Source: Eubacteriales Family XIII. Incertae Sedis bacterium (GTDB lineage: Bacteria > Bacillota > Clostridia > Peptostreptococcales > Anaerovoracaceae). Taken from it: 6,824 nt of DNA. The stretch covers positions 1 through 6,824 of the forward strand of contig JAITTH010000081.1 of NCBI GenBank assembly GCA_031287295.1, given 5' to 3'. Below, in pieces: positions 1-6,633 of the stretch (the stretch's first letter is position 1; every line of letters begins with the position of its first letter). The position numbers and the translations under genes are program-made. The notes under the pieces were generated by a model. It ran no database searches. It was not told the origin of the DNA and saw nothing but the letters and a program-made list of their open reading frames with translations.

Positions 1-552
1 AATATTCTTCTCGGAATTCCCATCAATTACTATGCCATTATTGACTACCAGGGAATCAAAAATATTGTGGACTCACTCGGCGGTGTTCCGATGGATGTTC
101 CGTTTGATATGTCCTATCATACAGAAGGTGTTTCCATCGAGATCGCTGCAGGTCAACAGGTTTTGGACGGGGAACATGCCGTTCAGTTCATTCGGTACCG
201 TTCCGGTTATTCGAACGGCGACATCGGACGCGTTGAAGCGCAGCAGAACTTCGTAAAGAGCGCTGCAAAACAAGCCCTGGGGCTGAACCTTCCGAAAGTA
301 GCCAAAACGGTGGTCGCGAATGTGAATTCTGATATTACCAACCGCGCAATCGTTTATCTCGGCGCAAAGGCTGTGGGCATGGACAGCGCCAATATTAATG
401 CCGTAATGTTGCCGGGCTACGCCGGGAATATTGGCGGGCTATCCTTCTGGATCCGCGACGAAGACTATACAATTGAAGAAATTTTAAGAACTGTTTACAA
501 TGGACCGCCTGAAGTTTCAACGGATCCGTTGGTTGAAGAAGACGAAGAATAA
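1..552 (+). CDS. LytR-CpsA-Psr (LCP) family glycopolymer transferase, 3' end (partial)
   Basis: The reading frame is open from the first base and ends at TAA 550-552, giving the last 183 residues of a larger protein. LCP proteins are membrane-anchored enzymes acting on the outer face of the cytoplasmic membrane; they move undecaprenyl-diphosphate-linked polymers such as teichoic acids or capsule onto peptidoglycan. Seen here: the core block IDYQGIKNIVDSLGGV (fragment residues 14-29), the sequence G-x-x-V-L-D-G (51-57), and the signature R65-Y-R67 followed by GDIGR (73-77) and QQ (81-82). These arginines match those that bind the lipid pyrophosphate in characterised LCP proteins such as Cps2A. 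The N-terminal membrane anchor and the first part of the catalytic domain lie outside the window. The tail after about residue 150 is acidic, ending EEDEE. The gene ends 19 bases before the likely rho start and may be cotranscribed with it. The family call is firm; the exact polymer substrate cannot be told. Confidence 0.93.
   Translation, partial: NILLGIPINYYAIIDYQGIKNIVDSLGGVPMDVPFDMSYHTEGVSIEIAAGQQVLDGEHAVQFIRYRSGYSNGDIGRVEAQQNFVKSAAKQALGLNLPKVAKTVVANVNSDITNRAIVYLGAKAVGMDSANINAVMLPGYAGNIGGLSFWIRDEDYTIEEILRTVYNGPPEVSTDPLVEEDEE
473..501 (+). promoter_or_regulatory. Candidate sigma-A promoter for rho, inside the LCP 3' end
   Basis: TTGAAG at 473-478 (four of six to TTGACA) and TACAAT at 496-501 (five of six to TATAAT) are separated by exactly 17 bases. 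The predicted start of transcription near 508 lies about 65 bases upstream of the likely rho start codon. The site is within the coding sequence of the LCP gene, so the match could be chance; cotranscription from upstream is the alternative. Confidence 0.35.
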
Positions 553-580
553 GGGAGACAGAAGAGATCATATGATGATG
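551..580 (+). promoter_or_regulatory. rho translation start region with triple ATG
   Basis: An AAGGGAG motif at 551-557, overlapping the LCP stop codon, precedes three consecutive in-frame ATG codons at 572, 575 and 578. The distance from GGGAG to the first ATG is 14 bases, longer than usual; a weaker AGAAGAG at 560-566 is closer. The frame stays open upstream to an ATG at 500, but those 24 codons overlap the LCP gene and do not look like Rho, so a start at 572-578 is preferred. Confidence 0.6.
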
Positions 581-2164
581 GAAGAATCGATTCTCAGGAC
601 CAAGAAGGTCGGGGAACTTCGCGAAATCGCGAAAGCCTTTCACGTGAATGGCTATGAAAAAATGAAAAAGGCGGACTTGCTCGATGCGCTCATTCACGGG
701 GCTGTTGCGAATGAACCGAAAGAAGAGAAAGAACAAGAGCAGGCAGAGATGCCCGCATGGATTCTTCCGAGCGTCATGGATCACGTTTTACCAAAAACTC
801 CGGCAAAAGCAAAAAAAGCGCCTCAGGAGAAGCGAAATAAGAAACCCGAAGGGGAGCCTCTGCTCATAGATGAAAAAGCGATTCCCATAGGCACAAGTGA
901 ACTCGTGGAGAAGCCATCGGAAGCAAGAGCAGTTGCGGAGACGCCTTTGGTTGAAAAACCGACAGAGGTTACAAAACCTTCTCCCGAAGAGGATGAGAAA
1001 TACAAAAACCGCTATGAAGTCGAGGGCATCCTCGAATTGGCGGAGAGTGGCTTCGGATTTCTGCGCTTCGACAATTTTCTGTCCAGTCCGGCGGATGTCT
1101 ATGTCGCCCCGGCACAAATTCGTCGATTCAACCTGAAAACCGGAGATAAAATCAAAGGCGTGGCACGTCGTCCGAACGAAGGTGAAAAATTTGGTGCGCT
1201 GCTCTATGTATTCAGTGTAAACGGATGTGATCTCAAAGATATCATTCGCCGTCCGGAATTTGAAAAACTCACGCCGATATTCCCAAACGAGAGAATTAAT
1301 CTCGAAGATAGTCCGAAAAACCTTGCCATGCGACTCATCAATTTGGTTGCTCCGATCGGAAAAGGTCAAAGAGGACTGATCGTTGCTCCGCCCAAAGCAG
1401 GCAAAACAGTACTCTTAAAGAACATTGCAAACACCATTGAAAAAACACATCCCGAATGCGAAATGATTGTGCTTCTTGTAGACGAACGTCCGGAAGAAGT
1501 TACCGATATGCAACGTTCGATTAAGGGTGAAGTTATCTATTCCACATTCGATGAGCTGCCACAGAACCATGTGAAGGTTGCAGAAATGGTCTTGGCAAGA
1601 GCGCAGCGCCTTGTTGAGTGCGGGAAAGATGTCGTTATTTTATTGGACAGCATTACCCGACTTGCCAGGGCATATAACCTCGTTGTTCCCGCATCGGGAA
1701 GAACACTCTCCGGAGGACTCGACCCGGGCGCATTACATAAACCAAAGAAATTTTTCGGGGCTGCTCGCAATATGGAAGAAGGCGGGAGCATTACGATTCT
1801 GGCGACTGCGCTGATTGAAACCGGAAGCCGAATGGATGATGTCATCTTCGAAGAATTCAAAGGCACCGGAAATATGGAACTGCATCTCGACCGAAAATTA
1901 TCCGAGAAACGTATCTTCCCGGCAATCAACTTAAACAAATCCGGCACGCGCCGAGAAGACTTGCTCATGGATCCCGCAGAATTGGATGCCATCTGGCTCA
2001 TGAGACGCGCTATGTCCAATCTGGGTACGCAGGAAGTCACCGAAATGATCATTGACCATCTGGCGCACACGCGAACCAATGCCGATTTCATCATGATCAT
2101 GCGCAAAATATTTGAGAACGAACAACTTATGAAGGTGAATGCAGCGAAGCAAAATGGATTTTAG
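572..2164 (+). CDS. rho: Transcription termination factor Rho
   Basis: Hexameric RNA-dependent ATPase and helicase that ends transcription by translocating along nascent RNA to RNA polymerase in the cytoplasm. From ATG 572 it has 530 residues. A helical Rho_N domain covers about 4-45 (VGELREIAKAF). A 100-residue Lys/Glu/Pro-rich linker follows (about 46-146). The cold-shock RNA-binding domain is at about 147-225, with GFGFLR 160-165 and VYVAPAQIRRFNLKTGD 176-192. The RecA-type ATPase domain follows: Walker A APPKAGKT 272-279, DERPEEV 304-310, Walker B VVILLDSITRLARAYN 354-369, FFGAARNMEEGGS 394-406 and EFKGTGNMEL 428-437. All catalytic motifs are intact, as are positions matching known bicyclomycin contacts in E. 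coli Rho (D265, S266, R269, K336, G337). The gene is longer than the 419-residue E. coli protein because of the linker. It starts 19 bases after the LCP gene and its TAG stop overlaps the next gene. Confidence 0.97.
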   Translation: MMMEESILRTKKVGELREIAKAFHVNGYEKMKKADLLDALIHGAVANEPKEEKEQEQAEMPAWILPSVMDHVLPKTPAKAKKAPQEKRNKKPEGEPLLIDEKAIPIGTSELVEKPSEARAVAETPLVEKPTEVTKPSPEEDEKYKNRYEVEGILELAESGFGFLRFDNFLSSPADVYVAPAQIRRFNLKTGDKIKGVARRPNEGEKFGALLYVFSVNGCDLKDIIRRPEFEKLTPIFPNERINLEDSPKNLAMRLINLVAPIGKGQRGLIVAPPKAGKTVLLKNIANTIEKTHPECEMIVLLVDERPEEVTDMQRSIKGEVIYSTFDELPQNHVKVAEMVLARAQRLVECGKDVVILLDSITRLARAYNLVVPASGRTLSGGLDPGALHKPKKFFGAARNMEEGGSITILATALIETGSRMDDVIFEEFKGTGNMELHLDRKLSEKRIFPAINLNKSGTRREDLLMDPAELDAIWLMRRAMSNLGTQEVTEMIIDHLAHTRTNADFIMIMRKIFENEQLMKVNAAKQNGF

Positions 2165-3209
2165 TAAAATTTTCATTAAGAATGCAACGGCGACCAAAAT
2201 CGGCGGGCAAGCGGTGATGGAGGGCATCATGATGAAGGGTGAAGATCGCACAGCGATCGTTGTTCGCCTTCCGGATTCGTCCTTTTTCATAAAAACAGAA
2301 AAACTGAAAAAAAAGAGTAAATTAACGAAAATCCCGATTCTTCGTGGTGTTCTCATTTTCGTCGATAGCCTTATTACGGGATTCCGTTCCCTCATGTATT
2401 CCGCAGAAGTCTTGGCACAATTTGACATGGACGAGGCGCAGAGGCAAGAAGAAACGGCAACAGAGGAAGAGACGCCATCGGTGAAAACCGTTACTTCCCC
2501 TGAAAAAGAAGGGGCCTCATTTAAGGTTGCGATGTTCTTTTCGGTTGCGTTGGCGCTGCTTTTCACGATAGGCATTTTCATCGTCGGACCGACGTGGGCA
2601 ATCAATTTTGTCGGGGGATGGGTTCATAGCGAGATTGTGTTGAATCTGATCGAAGGTTTTCTCCGTATTGTGTTATTTGTACTCTATATTGCCGCAATTT
2701 CCCGAATGAAAGACATTCAAACGGTTTTTCGTTTTCATGGTGCGGAGCATAAGTGCATTCATTGTTATGAAAATGGATTGCCACTGACGCCCGAAAACTG
2801 TCGCAGTTTCGAAACCTTACACCCGCGTTGCGGAACAAGCTTCCTCATGTTTGTAATGGTTATTTCATTGCTGCTGTTTTCGCTTCTGGGTTGGCCGAAT
2901 TTGCTTGTGCGCATCGCCAGTCGAATTTTGTTCATCCCGCTCATTGCAGGACTGTCTTACGAACTGCTCCGTTGGGCAGGACGTTCAGACAATTTGGCGG
3001 TGCGGATACTCAGTGTCCCGGGGCTCCTTTTGCAGCGTTTAACGACGAAGGTTCCCGAAGTCGCAGAGCTTGAAGTCGCCATAGCCTCCATGAAAGCGGT
3101 TCTCGTTCCCCCGGACACGGAGGTTTACGAGGGATTTTGTGACAAAGAGGGCCGACCGAAAGAGAAAGATTGCGAAGAAGCAGTGGCAGAAGTTACAGGG
3201 AGAGACTAA
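2154..3209 (+). CDS. DUF1385 (YqhQ-like) integral membrane protein
   Basis: A member of the DUF1385 family (Bacillus subtilis YqhQ); no biochemical role is established. From ATG 2154 it has 351 residues. Family blocks seen: KIGGQAVMEGIMMKG (15-29), HGAEHKCIHCYENG (195-208) and LHPRCGTSF (222-230). About four hydrophobic segments lie near 124-146, 160-183, 229-250 and 255-272, with an acidic, probably disordered stretch at 91-120 before the first. H195, E198, H199, C204, H223 and C226 are plausible metal ligands, and the family has been described as a predicted metal-dependent enzyme. HxxEH at 195-199 resembles the inverted zinc motif of M16 peptidases, which may be coincidence. The start is uncertain: ATG 2139 would add MQRSK, but neither start has a well-spaced ribosome site. 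The gene overlaps rho by 11 bases, implying coupled translation, and sits just upstream of prmC. The family call is firm; function is unknown. Confidence 0.9.
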   Translation: MDFSKIFIKNATATKIGGQAVMEGIMMKGEDRTAIVVRLPDSSFFIKTEKLKKKSKLTKIPILRGVLIFVDSLITGFRSLMYSAEVLAQFDMDEAQRQEETATEEETPSVKTVTSPEKEGASFKVAMFFSVALALLFTIGIFIVGPTWAINFVGGWVHSEIVLNLIEGFLRIVLFVLYIAAISRMKDIQTVFRFHGAEHKCIHCYENGLPLTPENCRSFETLHPRCGTSFLMFVMVISLLLFSLLGWPNLLVRIASRILFIPLIAGLSYELLRWAGRSDNLAVRILSVPGLLLQRLTTKVPEVAELEVAIASMKAVLVPPDTEVYEGFCDKEGRPKEKDCEEAVAEVTGRD

Positions 3210-3215
3210 AAAGCA

Positions 3216-4088
3216 ATGGGTTTACAGATTAAGGAAATACTTGCCGTTGGAGAGAGAATTCTTTCAGAGAAAGGCGTTGAAGACTACAAGCAAGATGCAG
3301 AGACGCTTCTTTGTCACGAGATTCACTACGATGCAAAAAAACTATTTATGAACTGGTCTCGTGTCATCGACGATAGCCACTGTGAAGCATTTTTTGAATC
3401 GATTCAGCGACGCGCATCGGGCATCCCCACGCAGTATATTACGCAAAAGCAGGGGTTTATGGGGCTCAATTTTTTTGTGAACGAAGAGGTTCTTATTCCA
3501 AGGGCGGATACAGAAACCCTTGCAGAATCTGTGCAGGAATATGGCAAGGAGCATCAAAATTTACTGCGGATTTTGGATCTTTGTACCGGGAGCGGAAATC
3601 TTGCGGTGTATTTTGCAAAAGCGATGCCCTCATCGAAAATCACGGCAACGGATATTGACCGCGATGCGCTTGCTGTTGCCCGAACAAATGCAGAAACCTA
3701 TGGGGTTTCGCGGCAAATTCGATTTCTTCAAAGCGATTTGTTTGCGGAGTTCAAAACGGGTTTCGGCGGGCAAAAATACGACGTCATTGTTTCGAATCCC
3801 CCCTATATTCGTTCGGATGTCCTTCCGACGCTGCAACGAGAAATCTATGAGCATGAGCCGCTTCATGCGTTAGATGGCGGATTCGATGGATTGGATTTCT
3901 ATCGCCGCATTATTGGAAGAGCCCACGAATTTTTACGCAAGCAAGGCGCACTTTTCCTCGAAATTGGTTACGACCAAGGTGATGCGGTGAAGGCGATGCT
4001 GCAAGAAACCGAAAAATATCAGGACATCAAGATAAGAAAAGACTTGGGCGAAGCCGATCGCGTCATAAGCGCGCGCCTGAAAGAATAA
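3216..4088 (+). CDS. prmC: Peptide chain release factor N5-glutamine methyltransferase PrmC
   Basis: Transfers a methyl group from S-adenosylmethionine to the GGQ glutamine of release factors RF1 and RF2, which raises termination efficiency. The protein has 290 residues, normal for the family. Residues 1-80 form the helical N-terminal domain that contacts the release factor, ending in the typical G-I-P-T-Q-Y-I (69-75). LIPRADTE (93-100) matches the family's IPRPDTE block. The SAM-binding fold carries DLCTGSGNLA (121-130) and the acidic TDID (145-148). The catalytic and substrate-binding motif SNPPY is at 193-197, preceded by YDVIV, and LEIGYDQ is at 248-254. The A in IPRADTE and the C in DLCTGSG are mild departures from the common P and G. 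The start ATG follows AGGGAGA (3197-3203) with 12 bases of spacing and lies 6 bases after the DUF1385 stop, so these two genes are surely cotranscribed. Its substrate RF1 is encoded downstream, after rpmE. Confidence 0.96.
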   Translation: MGLQIKEILAVGERILSEKGVEDYKQDAETLLCHEIHYDAKKLFMNWSRVIDDSHCEAFFESIQRRASGIPTQYITQKQGFMGLNFFVNEEVLIPRADTETLAESVQEYGKEHQNLLRILDLCTGSGNLAVYFAKAMPSSKITATDIDRDALAVARTNAETYGVSRQIRFLQSDLFAEFKTGFGGQKYDVIVSNPPYIRSDVLPTLQREIYEHEPLHALDGGFDGLDFYRRIIGRAHEFLRKQGALFLEIGYDQGDAVKAMLQETEKYQDIKIRKDLGEADRVISARLKE

Positions 4089-4096
4089 AAAAGTTC

Positions 4097-4125
4097 TTGC
4101 AGGAGCGTATATACGTGTGTATAAT
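4097..4125 (+). promoter_or_regulatory. Promoter for rpmE
   Basis: A perfect -10 box TATAAT at 4120-4125 lies 17 bases after TTGCAG at 4097-4102, which matches three of six positions of the -35 consensus. It falls in the 129-base gap between prmC and rpmE. An inverted repeat TATAC-GTGT-GTATA (4110-4123) overlaps the -10 box and could be an operator, though it is AT-rich enough to be chance. The predicted transcript starts near 4132, leaving a leader of about 85 bases before rpmE. Confidence 0.6.
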
Positions 4126-4170
4126 TTATGAGCTGACATTTTGACAGCAGAAACAAAACTCTGACGATAG

Positions 4171-4190
4171 TGCACGAATAAGACCGTGTA
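4171..4190 (+). other. Possible hairpin in the rpmE leader
   Basis: TGCACG (4171-4176) can pair with CGTGTA (4185-4190) around an 8-base loop, giving six pairs including one G-U. It lies in the predicted 5' leader, 14 bases before the ribosome binding site. L31 and other ribosomal proteins are known to control their own mRNAs in some bacteria, but this short stem is weak evidence for that. Confidence 0.25.
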
Positions 4191-4203
4191 TGAAAGATCG
4201 AGA

Positions 4204-4211
4204 GGGAGGAG
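4204..4211 (+). promoter_or_regulatory. Strong ribosome binding site of rpmE
   Basis: GGGAGGAG, with a full GGAGG core at 4205-4209, sits 8 bases before ATG 4218. It is the strongest Shine-Dalgarno site in the window, in keeping with the high synthesis rate of a ribosomal protein, and it fixes the rpmE start. Confidence 0.85.
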
Positions 4212-4217
4212 CAAAAA

Positions 4218-4418
4218 ATGAAACAAAATATCCATCCTGAGTACAAGACAACCAAAGTTGTGTGTGCATGTGGGAATTCTTTTGAGACACGTTCCACGCA
4301 AGAAGACATCCGCTTGGACGTCTGTTCTTCTTGCCATCCGTTTTTCACGGGACAGCAAAAGTTTATCAACCGTGGCGGTCGCGTAGAAAAGTTCAAGAAC
4401 AAGTACAATTTAGATTAA
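4218..4418 (+). CDS. rpmE: 50S ribosomal protein L31 (type A, zinc-binding)
   Basis: A small protein of the large ribosomal subunit, located in the central protuberance region where it bridges to the 30S subunit. Its 66 residues match the usual length. It begins MKQNIHPEY, has Cys16-x-Cys18 and Cys36-x-x-Cys39, and carries the family blocks CHPFFTGQQKF (39-49) and GGRVEKFKNKYN (53-64). The four cysteines identify the zinc-containing C+ form. Such forms are often replaced by a cysteine-free paralogue under zinc limitation in bacteria that carry both; no paralogue is seen here. The gene has its own promoter candidate, a strong ribosome site and an intrinsic terminator, so it appears to form a separate transcription unit between prmC and prfA. 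Confidence 0.97.
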   Translation: MKQNIHPEYKTTKVVCACGNSFETRSTQEDIRLDVCSSCHPFFTGQQKFINRGGRVEKFKNKYNLD

Positions 4419-4440
4419 CCTTTATCCCATTAGAAAAGCG

Positions 4441-4464
4441 CCGGAACACGGTTCCGGTTTTTTT
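4441..4464 (+). terminator. Rho-independent terminator after rpmE
   Basis: CCGGAAC (4441-4447) pairs perfectly with GTTCCGG (4451-4457) around the 3-base loop ACG, and is followed directly by seven T residues (4458-4464). It is a textbook intrinsic terminator acting on + strand transcription, 22 bases after the rpmE stop. The prfA start codon lies only 22 bases beyond the T run. Confidence 0.93.
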
Positions 4465-4486
4465 CATTTTCTAAATCGGAAAGATT

Positions 4487-5551
4487 ATGTTTGACAAATT
4501 AGAAGCAGTAGCGGAAAAATACAACGAACTTTCGAACAGCGCTTCCGATCCGGACATTATTGCCAATCAGCCCGTTTGGCAAAAAATCGTCAAGGAAATG
4601 GGTGAGATTGAACCTGTTGTCGGAAAGTATCGCGAGTACAATGAAGTAAAAGCCGAAGTCCTCGACACAAAAGAATTGTTGGAGAGCGGCGATCTTGATG
4701 TGGAAGAGAAAGACCTTTTCCGAGAAGAATATGCTGCTTTAGAGGCGCGTTTAACCACACTTGCGGAGGAATTGAAAGTTCTGCTCCTTCCGAAAGACCC
4801 GAATGATGAAAAGAATGTAATATTAGAGGTTCGCGCAGGAACGGGCGGTGAAGAAGCCAGTTTGTTTGCATCGGATCTTCTTCGCATGTACTTGCGTTAC
4901 GCGGAACGGCGTCGCTGGAAGTCCGAGTTGATGGAGATGAACGAAACCGGTCTTGGCGGTATTAAAGAGGCAGTGCTTCTCATTAAGGGGCGCGGTGCTT
5001 ATTCACGGTTAAAATTCGAAAGTGGCGTACATCGCGTGCAGCGTGTGCCCGAGACGGAAACGAGTGGACGCTTACATACATCGGCGGCAACCGTTGCTGT
5101 ATTGCCGGAGATTGACGATGTAGAAGTGGAAATCGACCCCAATGATGTTCGGGTTGATGTCTTTCGTTCTTCCGGTAATGGTGGACAATCTGTAAATACA
5201 ACCGATTCGGCCGTACGTCTTACACACATACCTACCGGCATTGTCGTCTCTTGCCAAGATGAGAAATCACAAATAAAAAACAAAGATAAGGCCTTCAAGG
5301 TTTTGCGTGCGCGGTTGTACGATGTAAAATTACAGGAACAAAACCGAGAGGTTTCGGAAGCGCGGAAAAGCATGGTCGGAAGCGGAGACCGCAGTGAACG
5401 CATTCGCACCTACAATTTCCCGCAGGGACGCATTTCGGATCATCGTATTGGACTCACGCTTTACAAGTTACCCTCTTTTATGGATGGGGATCTTGACGAT
5501 GTAATTGACGGGCTTATTCTCGCAGATCAGGCAGAGAAGATGCAGCAGTGA
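4487..5551 (+). CDS. prfA: Peptide chain release factor 1 (RF1)
   Basis: Recognises stop codons UAA and UAG in the ribosomal A site and triggers hydrolysis of peptidyl-tRNA. Its 354 residues are close to the 360 of E. coli RF1. Domain 1 (helical, about 1-105) precedes the decoding domain with the tripeptide P188-E-T190, the P-x-T form that marks RF1 rather than RF2 (SPF). The catalytic GGQ is at 232-234 inside RSSGNGGQSVNTTDSAVR; Gln234 is the residue that PrmC methylates. Other family blocks are RAGTGGEEASLF (116-127) and RTYNFPQGRISDHR (307-320). The start ATG 4487 has only a weak GGAAAG (4478-4483) upstream. Its own stop is TGA, which RF2 reads, so RF1 does not terminate its own synthesis. 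The gene follows a strong terminator with no visible promoter between, and its stop overlaps the sua5 GTG start. Confidence 0.98.
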   Translation: MFDKLEAVAEKYNELSNSASDPDIIANQPVWQKIVKEMGEIEPVVGKYREYNEVKAEVLDTKELLESGDLDVEEKDLFREEYAALEARLTTLAEELKVLLLPKDPNDEKNVILEVRAGTGGEEASLFASDLLRMYLRYAERRRWKSELMEMNETGLGGIKEAVLLIKGRGAYSRLKFESGVHRVQRVPETETSGRLHTSAATVAVLPEIDDVEVEIDPNDVRVDVFRSSGNGGQSVNTTDSAVRLTHIPTGIVVSCQDEKSQIKNKDKAFKVLRARLYDVKLQEQNREVSEARKSMVGSGDRSERIRTYNFPQGRISDHRIGLTLYKLPSFMDGDLDDVIDGLILADQAEKMQQ

Positions 5552-6633
5552 ACACGCAAATTTTTAACACCTGCGCCTTTCTTTCAGAGGCGGATTCGGC
5601 GGGATTCTCTCGCCCTAAGAAAAAGTTTTCACCCAAAGCTCTTGCTGAAGAATCGAACATCCATAAAGCCGCTGAATTGTTAAAACAAGGCGGACTTGTA
5701 GCCTTTCCAACGGAAACAGTTTATGGACTTGGGGCAAACGCATGGGATGCCGAGGCATCTTCACGTATTTATGCCACAAAAGGACGCCCCCAAGACAACC
5801 CGATGATCGTACACATTCCGGAAGCCGAAGATCTCTGGAGGTTGGTAGAGGAAAGTAACAGTTCCCATAGAGCCACCGCAGAGATGCTTGCCGAGGCATT
5901 TTGGCCGGGACCACTGACGCTTATCTTGAAGAAAAAGACAATCGTCCCGGATGTCGTTACAGGAGGTCTTCCAACAGTGGCCGTTCGAATGCCTGCGCAC
6001 CCGGTTGCTTTGGCGTTTTTACGTGCGGCAGGATGCCCTGTTGCTGCACCGAGTGCCAATCTGTCCGGTGCGCCCAGCCCGACAAAAGGTGAACACGTCA
6101 TTCGCGATCTCGATGGAAAAATCGATGCCATCCTTCTTGGTGACGATAGCCGCATCGGCATTGAATCGACGGTGCTCGATCTCACGACCGAGACGCCTGT
6201 TATTCTACGCCCCGGTGTTATTGGGCGAAACGAACTCTCGGCCGTCCTTTCTCGTGAGGTGCGGCTGGATGCGACACTTTTGCAGAACAAAGAGGGTCAC
6301 GAAGAGCGGCCGCGCGCCCCGGGGATGAAATATCGACATTATGCCCCGAAGGCAGAGATGATTGTGATAAAAGGCGATTCGACAGCCATTCATAAAGAGG
6401 CACTTCGATGGAAAGCTCAGGAGGAGGCGAAGGGTCGTAAAGTCGGTCTATTCTTTCCGGACGACGGGACGACAGAAGATGCCGCCAAAATTTTCTATGC
6501 ACAGCTACGGCAAATGGATGAGGAAGGTGTCGATTTGATTCTTGCAGGTGCAGTTCAAAAAACGGACGATATTGGATTTGCGCTCATGAATCGAATGCTG
6601 AAAAGTGCAGGATACCGTGTCATTCTGGTATAA
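5548..6633 (+). CDS. Threonylcarbamoyl-AMP synthase (Sua5/YwlC type, two-domain)
   Basis: Makes L-threonylcarbamoyl-AMP from threonine, bicarbonate and ATP, the first step of the t6A37 modification in tRNAs that read ANN codons; the product is used by the TsaD complex in the cytoplasm. The protein has 361 residues. The YrdC domain shows GGLVAFPTETVYGLGANA (48-65), KGRPQDNPMIVH (78-89), WPGPLTLIL (119-127), VAVRMPAHP (144-152), APSANLSG (167-174), IESTVLDL (205-212) and ILRPGVI (219-225). APGMKYRHYAPKA (257-269) opens the C-terminal SUA5 domain, which separates this type from the short TsaC form of E. coli (190 residues). The start is GTG 5548, inside the prfA stop (GTGA), with AGAGAAG 8 bases upstream; this implies translational coupling. 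The segment before the YrdC domain seems slightly longer than in B. subtilis YwlC. A later start cannot be fully excluded, but no good in-frame alternative is seen. Confidence 0.95.
   Translation: MNTQIFNTCAFLSEADSAGFSRPKKKFSPKALAEESNIHKAAELLKQGGLVAFPTETVYGLGANAWDAEASSRIYATKGRPQDNPMIVHIPEAEDLWRLVEESNSSHRATAEMLAEAFWPGPLTLILKKKTIVPDVVTGGLPTVAVRMPAHPVALAFLRAAGCPVAAPSANLSGAPSPTKGEHVIRDLDGKIDAILLGDDSRIGIESTVLDLTTETPVILRPGVIGRNELSAVLSREVRLDATLLQNKEGHEERPRAPGMKYRHYAPKAEMIVIKGDSTAIHKEALRWKAQEEAKGRKVGLFFPDDGTTEDAAKIFYAQLRQMDEEGVDLILAGAVQKTDDIGFALMNRMLKSAGYRVILV

Noticed and set aside
500..571. N-terminal extension of rho from ATG 500
   Set aside because: It overlaps the LCP gene in another frame, has no ribosome site, and the 24 added residues do not resemble any Rho; the ATG cluster at 572-580 begins a normal Rho_N domain.
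395..784. Minus-strand open frame of 129 codons across the LCP/rho junction, and other minus-strand frames under rho, prfA and sua5
   Set aside because: They lie opposite well-supported genes, show no family motifs and have no ribosome sites; they are shadow frames.
3139..3351. Basic 70-residue frame over the DUF1385/prmC junction
   Set aside because: It is an alternate frame over two conserved genes; its lysine/arginine richness comes from A- and G-rich codons read out of frame.
4141..4171. Second rpmE promoter based on a perfect TTGACA at 4141-4146
   Set aside because: The best -10 candidates are poor: GACGAT at 16 bases of spacing (three of six) or GATAGT at 19 bases (four of six). The TTGCAG-17-TATAAT pair upstream is more convincing.
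4491..4519. TTGACA at the start of prfA as a promoter
   Set aside because: It encodes part of the conserved RF1 N terminus (F-D-K) and no -10 box follows at 16-18 bases.
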